In this document: in pieces, positions 1-7,837 of the stretch
Layout: each line of letters starts with the position of its first letter
How positions within the stretch are numbered: position 1 is the stretch's first letter
Source: CAYMUL01 sp964393605
GTDB taxonomy: Bacteria > Bacteroidota > Ignavibacteria > Ignavibacteriales > Ignavibacteriaceae
Direction: 5' to 3'
Assembly (NCBI GenBank): GCA_964393605.1
Contig: CAYMUL010000020.1
Coordinates: 1 to 59,090, forward strand
DNA length: 59,090 bases
Notes under the pieces: generated by a model
Told to the model about the DNA's origin: nothing
Database searches by the model: none
Seen by the model: only the letters and a program-made list of their open reading frames with translations
Translations under genes and position numbers: made by a program

Positions 1-388
1 TCTCCGCAAGCAATATCCAGCAAACTTGCATTGCCGGCGTTCCCGAAGAAATTGCCGCAGTGTATTTTATGTGCGAAGATTTATCAAGCCCGTCGCAAAA
101 ATTTTTTAAAATTCCGTAGATATGGTTATGGTCTGTAACATCTTCAATCGGAAGTTCTACAGTTTCAATTTTTTTTAGAAGTTTTTGTTTGATGGTTTGT
201 TTTTTGAGATAATTGGCGATAAAGGAAAAATCATTTTCTCGCTGCTTGGATTTATTCCAAAACAAAATGGCTTCATCAAACCGTTCGTTGATTAACGCGG
301 TGATGATTGCGCCGTCTTTCAATCCTAATGATTTTCCGGCGTCGTTACTGCCGACAAATGAGATTAATATTTTCTTATCTTTTTTCAT
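1..388 (-). CDS. CARF/RtcR-like regulator, N-terminal part (truncated by window edge)
   Basis: Reading leftwards from the ATG at 388 there is an open frame of 129 codons that runs off the window. It starts MKKDKKILISFVGSNDAGK, continues with a GAIITAL...FDEAILFW segment, and reaches a TAAISSGTPAMQVCWILLAE segment at the edge. That pattern (early beta strand with VGxND, then a glycine-rich SSGTPxMQ strand-helix) resembles the N-terminal CARF-type ligand-binding domain of RtcR and related sigma-54-dependent activators, whose E. coli member has a similar HITTGTHVAQICWFLLAE stretch. In that family the domain senses an RNA-derived ligand and controls rtcBA RNA repair. The AAA+ and HTH parts would lie outside the window, so a CARF effector without a sigma-54 domain cannot be excluded. 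No strong Shine-Dalgarno sequence precedes the ATG. Confidence 0.6.
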   Translation of the reverse strand, partial: MKKDKKILISFVGSNDAGKSLGLKDGAIITALINERFDEAILFWNKSKQRENDFSFIANYLKKQTIKQKLLKKIETVELPIEDVTDHNHIYGILKNFCDGLDKSSHIKYTAAISSGTPAMQVCWILLAE

Positions 389-490
389 ACTCAACTCGAA
401 TTGTTCTGCAAATTAAGGAAAAAATATTTATCCATTTTTCATCGGGAATATCTTTTCTTCAACATTGCTATATTTGAAAAGTAATTCATC

Positions 491-1438
491 ATGAATATTT
501 CAAACAGAGCAACAGAACTTTTTAAGATTCGCTACCCGATTATACAGGGAGGAATGATCTGGGTTTCCGGTTGGAAACTTGCTTCGGCTGTTTCCAATTG
601 CGGTGGACTCGGCTTAATTGGCGCGGGTTCTATGAAACCGGAACTGCTTCGCGAGCATATTCAGAAATGCAAATCGGCAACGCAAAATTCCTTCGGCGTC
701 AACCTCCCTTTGATGCGCGGAGATGTTGAAGATCTCGTGAACGTTATTGTTGATGAAGATGTTAAAATAATTTTTTCATCAGCCGGACATCCGGGAAGAT
801 TCATTGAAAAATTGAAATCGAAAGGTGCAAAAATTGTTCACGTTGTTCCAACTGTCAAGCACGGATTGAAAGCAGAATCTGTCGGATGCGATGCCGTTGT
901 CGGCGAAGGTGTTGAAGCCGGCGGACACAACGGCGCAGATGAAATTACAACGATGTGCCTCATTCCTCAATTAGTTGAAAAACTAAAAATTCCGGTTATT
1001 GCCGCGGGAGGAATTGCAACGGGAAAACAAATTGCCGCATCGTTTGCACTCGGTGCTGAAGCCGCACAAATCGGGACACGGTTTGCCGCAACTAAAGAAT
1101 CTTCCGCGCACGAAAATTATAAGCGCGCAGTTGTGAATGCAAAAGATAACGATACTATTCTCGCACTGAAAAAAATCGGGTTGGTGCGAATGATTAAAAA
1201 TCATTTTGCAGAACAAGCCGTTGACGCCGAAAATAAAGGCTTTGATGAGGAACAACTGAAAGTTTTGCTCGGCGAAAAGAGAGCGCGTCTCGGAATTTTT
1301 GAAGGCGATTTGGATAACGGTGAACTTGAAGCCGGACAAAGTTCAGGTTTGATAAATGACATTTTAACCGTCGAAGAAGTTATGAAAAATTTAATTTCGG
1401 AATTCGATGAAACACTCGAACAATTAAAAAATTTGTAG
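491..1438 (+). CDS. Nitronate monooxygenase / FabK-like FMN-dependent oxidoreductase
   Basis: The 315-residue product has the TIM-barrel layout of the NPD/FabK family. An N-terminal YPIIQGGMIWVSG phosphate/FMN-binding segment is followed by SNCGGLGLIG, a central VVGEGVEAGGHNG motif carrying the conserved histidine (about residue 143), and a VIAAGGIATGKQ...ALGAEAAQIGTRF segment that binds the FMN phosphate. Family members either oxidise alkyl nitronates or, as FabK, reduce enoyl-ACP in type II fatty acid synthesis. The length fits both and sequence alone does not separate them. No signal peptide is present, so the enzyme is cytoplasmic. It starts 102 bp from the divergent regulator and is followed after 25 bp by the amidase gene, which has its own ribosome-binding site. 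The last 70 residues are charged and helical. Confidence 0.85.
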   Translation: MNISNRATELFKIRYPIIQGGMIWVSGWKLASAVSNCGGLGLIGAGSMKPELLREHIQKCKSATQNSFGVNLPLMRGDVEDLVNVIVDEDVKIIFSSAGHPGRFIEKLKSKGAKIVHVVPTVKHGLKAESVGCDAVVGEGVEAGGHNGADEITTMCLIPQLVEKLKIPVIAAGGIATGKQIAASFALGAEAAQIGTRFAATKESSAHENYKRAVVNAKDNDTILALKKIGLVRMIKNHFAEQAVDAENKGFDEEQLKVLLGEKRARLGIFEGDLDNGELEAGQSSGLINDILTVEEVMKNLISEFDETLEQLKNL

Positions 1439-1463
1439 TAAAAAAGTTTAGGAAAGAATTAAA

Positions 1464-4067
1464 ATGAAAAAATATTTTTTTGAATTGAAGATGATGATCA
1501 TTTTCTTTTCACTATTCTGCACTGTTTCATTTTCACAATCGCTCATTCAAAATGAAGTGAAAGTTCAAAAAGATTTTGTTGCGAATGACTTTGAAAAGTT
1601 CTTCAATCTTAACTTTCAAAACGGAAAAATATTTTTCAATAACAGCGAAAAGATAGCAAGCATAATTTCACAAATCATTTCCGTACCAATTGAAAAACCT
1701 GAACCCTTTTTAACTCTCGCGATAAATTGCGAAGGAGATTTTCTTTCGTACACTTCTTCACATTTTTCAGTTCGATTTTCGGAAAATGGAAAAAATTTTT
1801 CTGAATGGATTTCGCTTGATGTTGAAGAAGATAATCAACCAATTAACGGAAGTCTTTCCTCTTCACTTCTTTTCTTAACCGAAAAAGCAAAGCAGATTCA
1901 ATACAAGATTGAACTTTCGGATAAAGGCACAATCGAAAAAATAAATATTTGGTTTTCCTCTCCGGGCAAAACTCCGCAAAAATTATTAAATGAAATTGCG
2001 ATGGTTAGAAATGAAATAGAGTTAACCGATTCGCTGAATGATTTTCCAAAACCAGCGATGGTAACGCGCACGCAGTGGGGATGCCCGCAAGGACAGGGTT
2101 CGCAATGGACTCCGAGTTACATGCCCGTCTCTCATCTTATTGTTCATCATTCAGCCGGTTCAAATTCCGCGAGTGATTGGGCGGCGGTCGTTCGTTCAAT
2201 TTGGAATTTGCATACTAACACGAACGGCTGGGGCGATGTCGGTTATAATTTTTTAATCGCTCCTGACGGAACATTATTCGAAGGAAGAAGCGGCGGGGAT
2301 GATGCAGTCGGCGCACACTTCTGCGGATACAACAACAACACCATGGGAACTTGCATGATGGGAACTTACACCTCTGTGCCGCCAACAAACAATGCGGTGA
2401 ACAAATTAATTTCGTTGCTAACGTGGAAATGTGCGCAAAAAGGAATTCATCCTTTGCTGACAAGTTTTCATGCATCATCAAACAGAAATTTGCGGCACAT
2501 CTCCGGGCATCGAGATGGATGTTCAACCGAATGTCCGGGAACAATTATGTATAACACACTCCCAACCGTGCAACAAAATGTTTTCAATAACTTAACCGGC
2601 ATTGCACCGAGAGTTTATACTTCCATTCCCGACAGCGTTACAAATTATCCTGCATACAAATCAATCTTTTTTTTCTTTAGTGCGGGAATGGATACTGCAT
2701 CCGTTCGAAATGCAATTACGATTTCTCCCGCCGATACAGTGAAGTTCGTTTGGACAAGCAATAAAACACTCGAACTTCGTCCGCAAAAACTATGGACGTT
2801 CGCAACTTCGTTCACAATTAAAATTGATACGACCGCAAAGAATGTGTACGGAACGAACATCGACGGCAACCGCGATGGTTTTGCCGGCGATCCATTCCTC
2901 TTTCACTTCACCACAAACCCGGCAGATTTAAATCCACCCCGTTTAATAAAATATTTTCCTGTCGGTGATTCTATTTCACTTTTCACTTCAATGAAATTTG
3001 TTTTTGATGAACCGATTGATGGACTCGGAGGAAGAATTTTCTTTCTCGACGAGAACAACTCTAATCTCGTTTATGTCGATGCAAAATATTCCGTTGAAGA
3101 TGAGAAAGGAGTTGTAACTTTCAAACCGCAGAATATTCTTTCGAGAAATAAAAATTATAAAGTGCAACTCAAAGCAGGATTGAAAGACTCTTACGGCAAT
3201 GCGGTTCCCGGCGATAGTCTTTATCCTTTCTTAACCGAAGATGTTCAATTTCTTCAAGGAACTATTTTCGATCAATTTGAATCTTACGGAACGTGGACAA
3301 AACCCATGCAGAATGACAGTACAAAATTTATCGATACAACCGCGACAGATTTTACAATCTCAAACGAAAAAAAATTCGGCGGAACTTATAGCGGAAAAAT
3401 TTCTTACAAGTTTATTTCAAACGAAAATGGTGTTGTGCAAATCTATAATGGTTGGTTGCAGGCATATCATGATTCTCTCGGAACGCTCGGGCTTTGGATC
3501 TTTGGCGATTTAAGTTTTAACGAACTTGAACTCTGGTTGACCACCTCAAGTTTTCAAAATTATAAAGTAGGAAAAATTGATTGGTACGGATGGAAGTTTA
3601 TAAAAATTGATTTACTATCGCTTCCCGGAACGACTAATCAACTGCACAGCATTGTAATTCGGCAAACAGACGATGGCGATAAAGCCGGAGTAATTTATAT
3701 TGACGACCTTCAGCGCAGTGCTGATTTTACTACTTCAAATGATGATGAACAAAAGATTCTTCCGCAGAATTTTTCATTGTATCAAAATTATCCAAATCCG
3801 TTTAACCCATCTACTCTGATCAGGTATCAGATTTCACAATCCGCTCATGTCGTATTAAAAATATTTAATGTACTTGGAAAAGAAGTAACAACACTTGTGA
3901 ATGAGGAGAAGCAACCGGGAATTTATGAAGTAGATTTCCCGGGAGTTGAGATGGAGGATTCTGAAAAGTTGGGACGAGTTGGGCAGTCTTTACCAAGCGG
4001 TATTTATTTCTATCAACTTCGCGCGGGGAATTTTATTGAGACCAAAAAAATGATTTTGATTGAATAA
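1464..4067 (+). CDS. Secreted N-acetylmuramoyl-L-alanine amidase with Ig-like and T9SS sorting domains
   Basis: 867 residues, starting at an ATG with AGGAAAG upstream. A signal peptide (MKKYFFELKMMIIFFSLF...) ends near residue 25. Residues about 195-375 form an amidase_2/PGRP domain: TRTQWGC, LIVHHSAG (zinc His), DVGYNFLIAPDG, and HISGHRD...TECPG supplying the remaining His and Cys ligands, so the catalytic site looks intact. It should cut the amide between muramic acid and L-alanine. Two Big_5-like beta-sandwich domains follow (about 382-490 and 493-595), then a jelly-roll-like carbohydrate-binding region. The last ~90 residues are a T9SS sorting domain (YPNPFNPST ... VLGKEVTTL ... LPSGIYFYQL ... 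KKMILIE). The sorting domain carries an unusual ~15-residue insertion (EMEDSEKLGRVGQ) just before LPSGIYF. The protein is likely exported, then released or attached at the cell surface. Confidence 0.88.
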   Translation: MKKYFFELKMMIIFFSLFCTVSFSQSLIQNEVKVQKDFVANDFEKFFNLNFQNGKIFFNNSEKIASIISQIISVPIEKPEPFLTLAINCEGDFLSYTSSHFSVRFSENGKNFSEWISLDVEEDNQPINGSLSSSLLFLTEKAKQIQYKIELSDKGTIEKINIWFSSPGKTPQKLLNEIAMVRNEIELTDSLNDFPKPAMVTRTQWGCPQGQGSQWTPSYMPVSHLIVHHSAGSNSASDWAAVVRSIWNLHTNTNGWGDVGYNFLIAPDGTLFEGRSGGDDAVGAHFCGYNNNTMGTCMMGTYTSVPPTNNAVNKLISLLTWKCAQKGIHPLLTSFHASSNRNLRHISGHRDGCSTECPGTIMYNTLPTVQQNVFNNLTGIAPRVYTSIPDSVTNYPAYKSIFFFFSAGMDTASVRNAITISPADTVKFVWTSNKTLELRPQKLWTFATSFTIKIDTTAKNVYGTNIDGNRDGFAGDPFLFHFTTNPADLNPPRLIKYFPVGDSISLFTSMKFVFDEPIDGLGGRIFFLDENNSNLVYVDAKYSVEDEKGVVTFKPQNILSRNKNYKVQLKAGLKDSYGNAVPGDSLYPFLTEDVQFLQGTIFDQFESYGTWTKPMQNDSTKFIDTTATDFTISNEKKFGGTYSGKISYKFISNENGVVQIYNGWLQAYHDSLGTLGLWIFGDLSFNELELWLTTSSFQNYKVGKIDWYGWKFIKIDLLSLPGTTNQLHSIVIRQTDDGDKAGVIYIDDLQRSADFTTSNDDEQKILPQNFSLYQNYPNPFNPSTLIRYQISQSAHVVLKIFNVLGKEVTTLVNEEKQPGIYEVDFPGVEMEDSEKLGRVGQSLPSGIYFYQLRAGNFIETKKMILIE

Positions 4068-4076
4068 GGAGACGAA

Positions 4077-4820
4077 ATGAAAAAAATATTTATCATAGTT
4101 TTTCTTTTTGTTGTAATGAATAACTCACTCGCACAAACTTTTACTTATTACAGCACTGATACAATTCGAAATTATCAACTCGCCGCAGTTGAAACTTTTT
4201 ACGTTCCGGTTATAAATATTACATCCTCGCCGATAAATATTTTCGCGGCAAGAAAATTAATTAATGTTCCGCCAAACTGGATTACTTCAATTTGCTTCGA
4301 TGGAACTTGCTTTGCCGACTTTGTTGATAGTGTTGCAACAACTCCCGATTTCGGATTTCCTTCACTTGCACCGGGGGACACATTGCTACTTGGTCTTCAT
4401 TTTTTTACTGACTCATCGAATGCATCGGGAAATGCGACGATGGTTGTCGGCAACCTTGATAATCCTGGCGAAACTCAATCTTTAACTTTTTATTTAACAA
4501 ACGATCCGCTTGCCGTTGACGAAAATATTTTGGCTGAAAAGAATTTTGTTCTGTACCAAAACTATCCGAATCCATTTAATCCGAGTACAATCATCAGTTA
4601 TCGACTTTCAGCGTTCAGCAATGTAGTGCTAAAAATTTTTGATATACTTGGCAATGAAGTCGCAACTCTTTTGAATGAAGAAAAAGAGCCGGGGGTTTAT
4701 AATTATCAATTCTCTCTCGATGCATCGGAACTCAATTTACATTTACCGAGCGGAGTTTATTTTTATCGATTAATTGTGGGTAAATTTGCAGCGTCTAAAA
4801 AAATGATAATTATTCGATAA
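4077..4820 (+). CDS. Small secreted protein with T9SS C-terminal sorting domain
   Basis: 247 residues, ATG preceded by AAGGAGACGAA. The signal peptide is MKKIFIIVFLFVVMNNSLAQ. Residues about 20-150 look like a single beta-rich domain with two cysteines in the segment ICFDGTCFADFVD, and an ending (GDTLLLGLHFF...GNATMVVGN) resembling immunoglobulin-like or abnormal-spindle-type sandwiches. No enzymatic motif is visible. The last ~90 residues are a complete sorting domain (NYPNPFNPSTIISYRL ... IFDILGNEVATLLNEEKEPG ... LPSGVYFYRL ... KKMIIIR) with no palindrome in its loop, so it shows the undisturbed form. It lies 9 bp after the amidase gene and is probably co-transcribed with it. Function unknown. 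Confidence 0.8.
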   Translation: MKKIFIIVFLFVVMNNSLAQTFTYYSTDTIRNYQLAAVETFYVPVINITSSPINIFAARKLINVPPNWITSICFDGTCFADFVDSVATTPDFGFPSLAPGDTLLLGLHFFTDSSNASGNATMVVGNLDNPGETQSLTFYLTNDPLAVDENILAEKNFVLYQNYPNPFNPSTIISYRLSAFSNVVLKIFDILGNEVATLLNEEKEPGVYNYQFSLDASELNLHLPSGVYFYRLIVGKFAASKKMIIIR

Positions 4821-4838
4821 AATATATTGGAGTTATAA

Positions 4839-5039
4839 ATGCTTGCAATTCGACAAAGAAAAAAAATTAGCGACGGAAAAATTACGATTGAAGTTCCCGA
4901 AAATTTTGGAGATGAAGTTGAAGTAATAATTCTCTCTGACATCGATGAAAATAAAATCGAATTTTGGAGTATAGAAGAGATTGAAAAACTTGGCACGATT
5001 GCCTCAGTTTCATCTGATTTGGATGACGAAGATTATTAA
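4839..5039 (+). CDS. Putative MazE-like antitoxin (toxin partner decayed)
   Basis: 66 residues, ATG with TTGGAG upstream. The N-terminal half (RKKISDGKITIEVPENFGDEV) looks like the DNA-binding/dimerisation half of small antitoxins. The C-terminal part (WSIEEIEKLGTIA...DLDDEDY) resembles the toxin-wrapping acidic tail of antitoxins paired with PemK/MazF-type toxins. Two bases after its stop begins a frame whose first 30 residues look like such a toxin but which ends early. The antitoxin may be an orphan, protecting against toxins encoded elsewhere or simply not yet lost. The family call rests on pattern only. Confidence 0.55.
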   Translation: MLAIRQRKKISDGKITIEVPENFGDEVEVIILSDIDENKIEFWSIEEIEKLGTIASVSSDLDDEDY

Positions 5040-5041
5040 AA

Positions 5042-5149
5042 ATGGTAGGAAAAATCTTTCTCGCGAAAATTTATTTTACAGATCGGTCGAACTTTAAACT
5101 TCGTCCGATTCTTGTTTTAAAAAATATCGCAATGTTTTTGTATAAATAA
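5042..5149 (+). pseudogene. Truncated MazF/PemK-like toxin
   Basis: The ATG lies 2 bp after the antitoxin stop, the usual spacing for a toxin gene. The 35-codon frame reads MVGKIFLAKIYFTDRSNFK and LRPILVLKN, closely matching the beginning of MazF/PemK-type endoribonucleases (GxIxLAxFxFTDxSxxKxRPVLVL). It then runs into a stop, whereas the family needs about 110 residues. Everything from the second beta hairpin on, including later catalytic residues, is missing, so it should be inactive. The following sequence belongs to a different toxin family, so this is a deletion or recombination scar rather than a simple frameshift. Confidence 0.6.
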
Positions 5150-5159
5150 ATTTATTTAA

Positions 5160-5342
5160 ATGGAAATATTACAAGGTATTAAAGATTCAAAACAATTCGA
5201 TGAAGTAAAAAATTTATTAACTACTCTTCCGCTTATCAATTATTCAGCTACGAGCACAATAAATCTGGCAATCGATATTAGCAGAGAATACAATTTTAAA
5301 ACTACATTCACAATCACAAATAAAAACACAAACTGTAAATGA
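5160..5342 (+). pseudogene. PIN-domain (VapC-like) toxin fragment
   Basis: The 60-codon frame begins MEILQGIKDSKQFDEVKN and LLTTLPLINY, which resembles the middle of VapC PIN-domain ribonucleases (EILQGIRxDKQFExVKxxLLxLPxI). The N-terminal strand with the first catalytic aspartate and the C-terminal acidic residues are absent. The rest (INLAIDISREYNFKT) looks like another internal piece. It follows the truncated MazF-like frame directly, suggesting that two toxin genes collapsed onto one another. Its stop codon overlaps the next gene's start as ATGA, so translation of this relic could still feed ribosomes to the DUF1684 gene. Confidence 0.45.
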
Positions 5343-6244
5343 GCAAAAATTTAAACATCATTTTCTTTTCAATCATATCATCCCTACTCCTTTCAAACTG
5401 CGGTGAACAATATTTAGAAAAAGGAAACAAAGTGTACATCAACGAAATTAATGAGTGGCATCAGAAAAGAATTAACAATTTGAAACTTGAAAACGGCTGG
5501 CTGAATCTCGTCGGCTTGTATTGGCTTAAAGAAGGAGAAAATACTTTTGGTTCGGATAAAGAGAACGATATAATTTTCCCACCAAACGCGCCGGCAAAAA
5601 TCGGAAAATATATTTTAAAAGATTCGATAGCCAGCATCGAAATTTTTCCCGATGTTATCGTTACAAATGGAGGAGAAAAAATTCAATCAATGATTGTTGA
5701 GAATGATCTTTCCGATAATGTTACGAAGTTGAGATTGGATTCGTTAGTCTGGTTTGTAATAAAGCGTGGAGATAAATTCGGTATTCGTCTCCGCGATCTT
5801 GAAGCACCTTTGCTAAAAACATTTAGCGGTATCGATAGATTCCCCGTGAATGAAGATTGGAAAATCACTGCAAATTTTTTGCCGCATGAAAAACCGCGCG
5901 AAATTTTAGTGCCGAATATTTTGGGGGCAATGGATATCGAATATTCTTCAGGAAACTTGCAACTGCAAATCGGCGGAAAGAATTTTGAAATTACTCCTGT
6001 AGATGCAGGGAATAAATTGTTCATCATTTTTGCCGATGAAACAAGCGGCGAAGAAACATACGGTGCCGGAAGATTTTTATACGCGGACAAACCCGACTCA
6101 ACCGGAAAAGTGATTTTAGATTTTAACAAAGCATACAATCCTCCTTGTGTTTTCACACCGTTTGCAACATGCCCGCTTCCTCCAAAAGAAAATTATCTCA
6201 GCGTTCGAATTACTGCCGGCGAAAAAAATTGGGGAGAGCATTAA
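5339..6244 (+). CDS. DUF1684 lipoprotein
   Basis: 301 residues. The N-terminus (IIFFSIISSLLLSNC) is a lipoprotein signal with the acylated Cys near residue 21. The body matches the DUF1684 pattern: an early NEWHQKR, then NGWLNLVGLYWLKEGENTFGS, a central RLRD segment, a DRFPVNEDWKITA segment and a C-terminal AYNPPCVFTPFATCPLPPKEN(Y/R)L block, the most conserved part of the family. The biochemical role of DUF1684 is not established to my knowledge. The protein is predicted to be anchored in the periplasm or outer membrane. The start codon overlaps the stop of the preceding toxin relic (ATGA); no independent strong ribosome-binding site is visible. Confidence 0.8.
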   Translation: MSKNLNIIFFSIISSLLLSNCGEQYLEKGNKVYINEINEWHQKRINNLKLENGWLNLVGLYWLKEGENTFGSDKENDIIFPPNAPAKIGKYILKDSIASIEIFPDVIVTNGGEKIQSMIVENDLSDNVTKLRLDSLVWFVIKRGDKFGIRLRDLEAPLLKTFSGIDRFPVNEDWKITANFLPHEKPREILVPNILGAMDIEYSSGNLQLQIGGKNFEITPVDAGNKLFIIFADETSGEETYGAGRFLYADKPDSTGKVILDFNKAYNPPCVFTPFATCPLPPKENYLSVRITAGEKNWGEH

Positions 6245-6368
6245 ATAATTATGAGCCGGCAAGTTTTATTTATAAGTCACAAAGAAAAGCCGAAACAAAA
6301 AGATAATCATTTTCTAAATTGATGTTCTGATTTCATAAATAGAATTTTCAAGAACAGAAAAAATATTT

Positions 6369-6528
6369 CATCCCTAACGGGATTTAACTTTTTTTACTTT
6401 TTTCTTTTTACCAATATCTCATCCCTACGGGATGCCGAATAGCAATCAATTTTTTCAACTTTTTTCCCGTTAGGGAAAATATATTGGTAATAAGAAAACT
6501 ATAATTAATGTTAAATCCCGTAGGGATG
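6369..6528. repeat. Nested palindromic repeat (ATCCCTA(A)CGGGAT family)
   Basis: This 456-bp intergenic stretch (6245-6700) holds no gene. It contains four copies of a short palindrome of the form ATCCCTACGGGAT or ATCCCTAACGGGAT (at 6369, 6420, 6464 and 6513). The outer two, with flanking TTAAC/GTTAA, are inverted copies of each other. CCAATAT (6411) and ATATTGG (6481) are also inverted. The whole can fold into one long hairpin of about 160 nt. It looks like a non-coding, MITE-like or REP-like unit. Confidence 0.65.
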
Positions 6529-6700
6529 GTACAAAATAATTTTTTATATTTTTTTTAAAATCTCCTGCGGTAACCAAAATTGAACGGATCTCAAATTGGT
6601 TTCTGAACCTTGTTTGACAAGATTATTTTGAGATGGAAAATAAAGTTTTTAAGAATTAGTCATGATATTGATTTTAAAAATCTATCCACGTACCTAAAAA

Positions 6701-7807
6701 TTAAGTAGCCAAAACTTCCTTATAAATATCTACAGTTTTATCGGTTAAATATTGTAGATCAAATTTTTCCACGGCTCGTTTGCGTCCCGCCTCTCCAAGT
6801 TTTTTTCTTAAACCGGCATCTTCAATAAGTTGAACCATTTTTGCGTGAAGCATTTCTGCGTTTTGTTTTTGAAAGAGCAACGATGTTTCATTATCGATTG
6901 CAATATCAAGCACACCATCGGAGTTGGAACAGATCGTCGGAAGGCGCATGGACATTGCTTCGACTAATGCAATACCGAACGCTTCGGCATGCGAAGGAAA
7001 AACAAAAACATCAAGTGATGCGAGAACATTAACGGTATCATTTCGAAAGCCGGAAAAAATAATTCGTTTATTCTCCGACGCGGTTTGTTTAATTTTTTCG
7101 GCATAAACTTCTTCGCCTCTGCTCGCTTCTCCGACAATCAAAAATTTCACATTTGTGAATTGTTCCGCAATTTTATTTGCGGCAGAAATAAATTCTTCAT
7201 GTCCTTTACCGGGACTGAAGCGCGCCATCATCCCGAAAAGTAATTCATCATCTTTAATTCCAAATTCATTTCTGACTTTATTTCTTTCCCCAAATTCCGG
7301 AGAAAATTTTTTTGTATCAACCGCGTTATGAAGGAGTTTTATTTTATTCTCGTCGAGCGGGCAAGTCTCCACCAAATTTTTTTTAATCACTTCGCTGATT
7401 GCAAGTGCAAGATTTAATCTTTTATAAATGTAGCGGTGAAGAAAATCTTTTTTAACGATGAATGAGCCGACCTGCTTTGTCATCAACAATGGAATACGGC
7501 TTCGAAGCAGATTTAATGCGGGTACAAGCACCCATAAATCTTTTGATGCTTGAGTGTGAATCAGATTATATTTATTTATTTTTATCAGTTGCGCCAATCG
7601 TAAAACTTGAATCGGATGAAAATATCCCGATGCCTTTACGGTGTGAATTATCAAACCAAGATTGTTTGCTTCGATATTAATCCGTGAGTGAGGATAACAA
7701 AGCAACTCAACTTTTATATTTCGTTTCAGAAGTTGCTTCACGGCAGTTAGTGTGAACATTTCCATTCCTCCCCAACTTTGCGATAAACATGAATAGAGAA
7801 TTTTCAT
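6701..7807 (-). CDS. Family 4 glycosyltransferase
   Basis: About 368 residues from the ATG at 7807; a TTG two codons upstream is also possible. It is a GT-B fold enzyme. The N-terminal acceptor domain starts with the SQSWGGMEMFTL loop. The C-terminal nucleotide-sugar domain (about 185-340) shows FGMMARFSPGKGHEEFI, IIFSGFRNDTVNVLASLDVFVFPS and the EAFGIALVEAM E-x7-E motif that contacts the sugar donor. The enzyme probably adds a sugar to a lipid- or surface-linked glycan; donor and acceptor cannot be told. It ends some 170 bp from the palindromic repeat and lies 30 bp downstream of the SpoIID-like gene on the same strand, so the two may be co-transcribed. Confidence 0.88.
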   Translation of the reverse strand: MKILYSCLSQSWGGMEMFTLTAVKQLLKRNIKVELLCYPHSRINIEANNLGLIIHTVKASGYFHPIQVLRLAQLIKINKYNLIHTQASKDLWVLVPALNLLRSRIPLLMTKQVGSFIVKKDFLHRYIYKRLNLALAISEVIKKNLVETCPLDENKIKLLHNAVDTKKFSPEFGERNKVRNEFGIKDDELLFGMMARFSPGKGHEEFISAANKIAEQFTNVKFLIVGEASRGEEVYAEKIKQTASENKRIIFSGFRNDTVNVLASLDVFVFPSHAEAFGIALVEAMSMRLPTICSNSDGVLDIAIDNETSLLFQKQNAEMLHAKMVQLIEDAGLRKKLGEAGRKRAVEKFDLQYLTDKTVDIYKEVLAT

Positions 7808-7837
7808 CGTCAACTAAAAAAATTAATTGGAAATTTT

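Noticed and set aside
983..1339. 118-codon open frame antisense to the FabK-like gene
   Set aside because: It mirrors the codon pattern of the true gene, has no ribosome-binding site and no recognisable protein pattern.
3930..3995. Insert in the amidase sorting domain as another palindrome
   Set aside because: The sequence is not self-complementary, and it lies at a different loop from the palindrome insertions.
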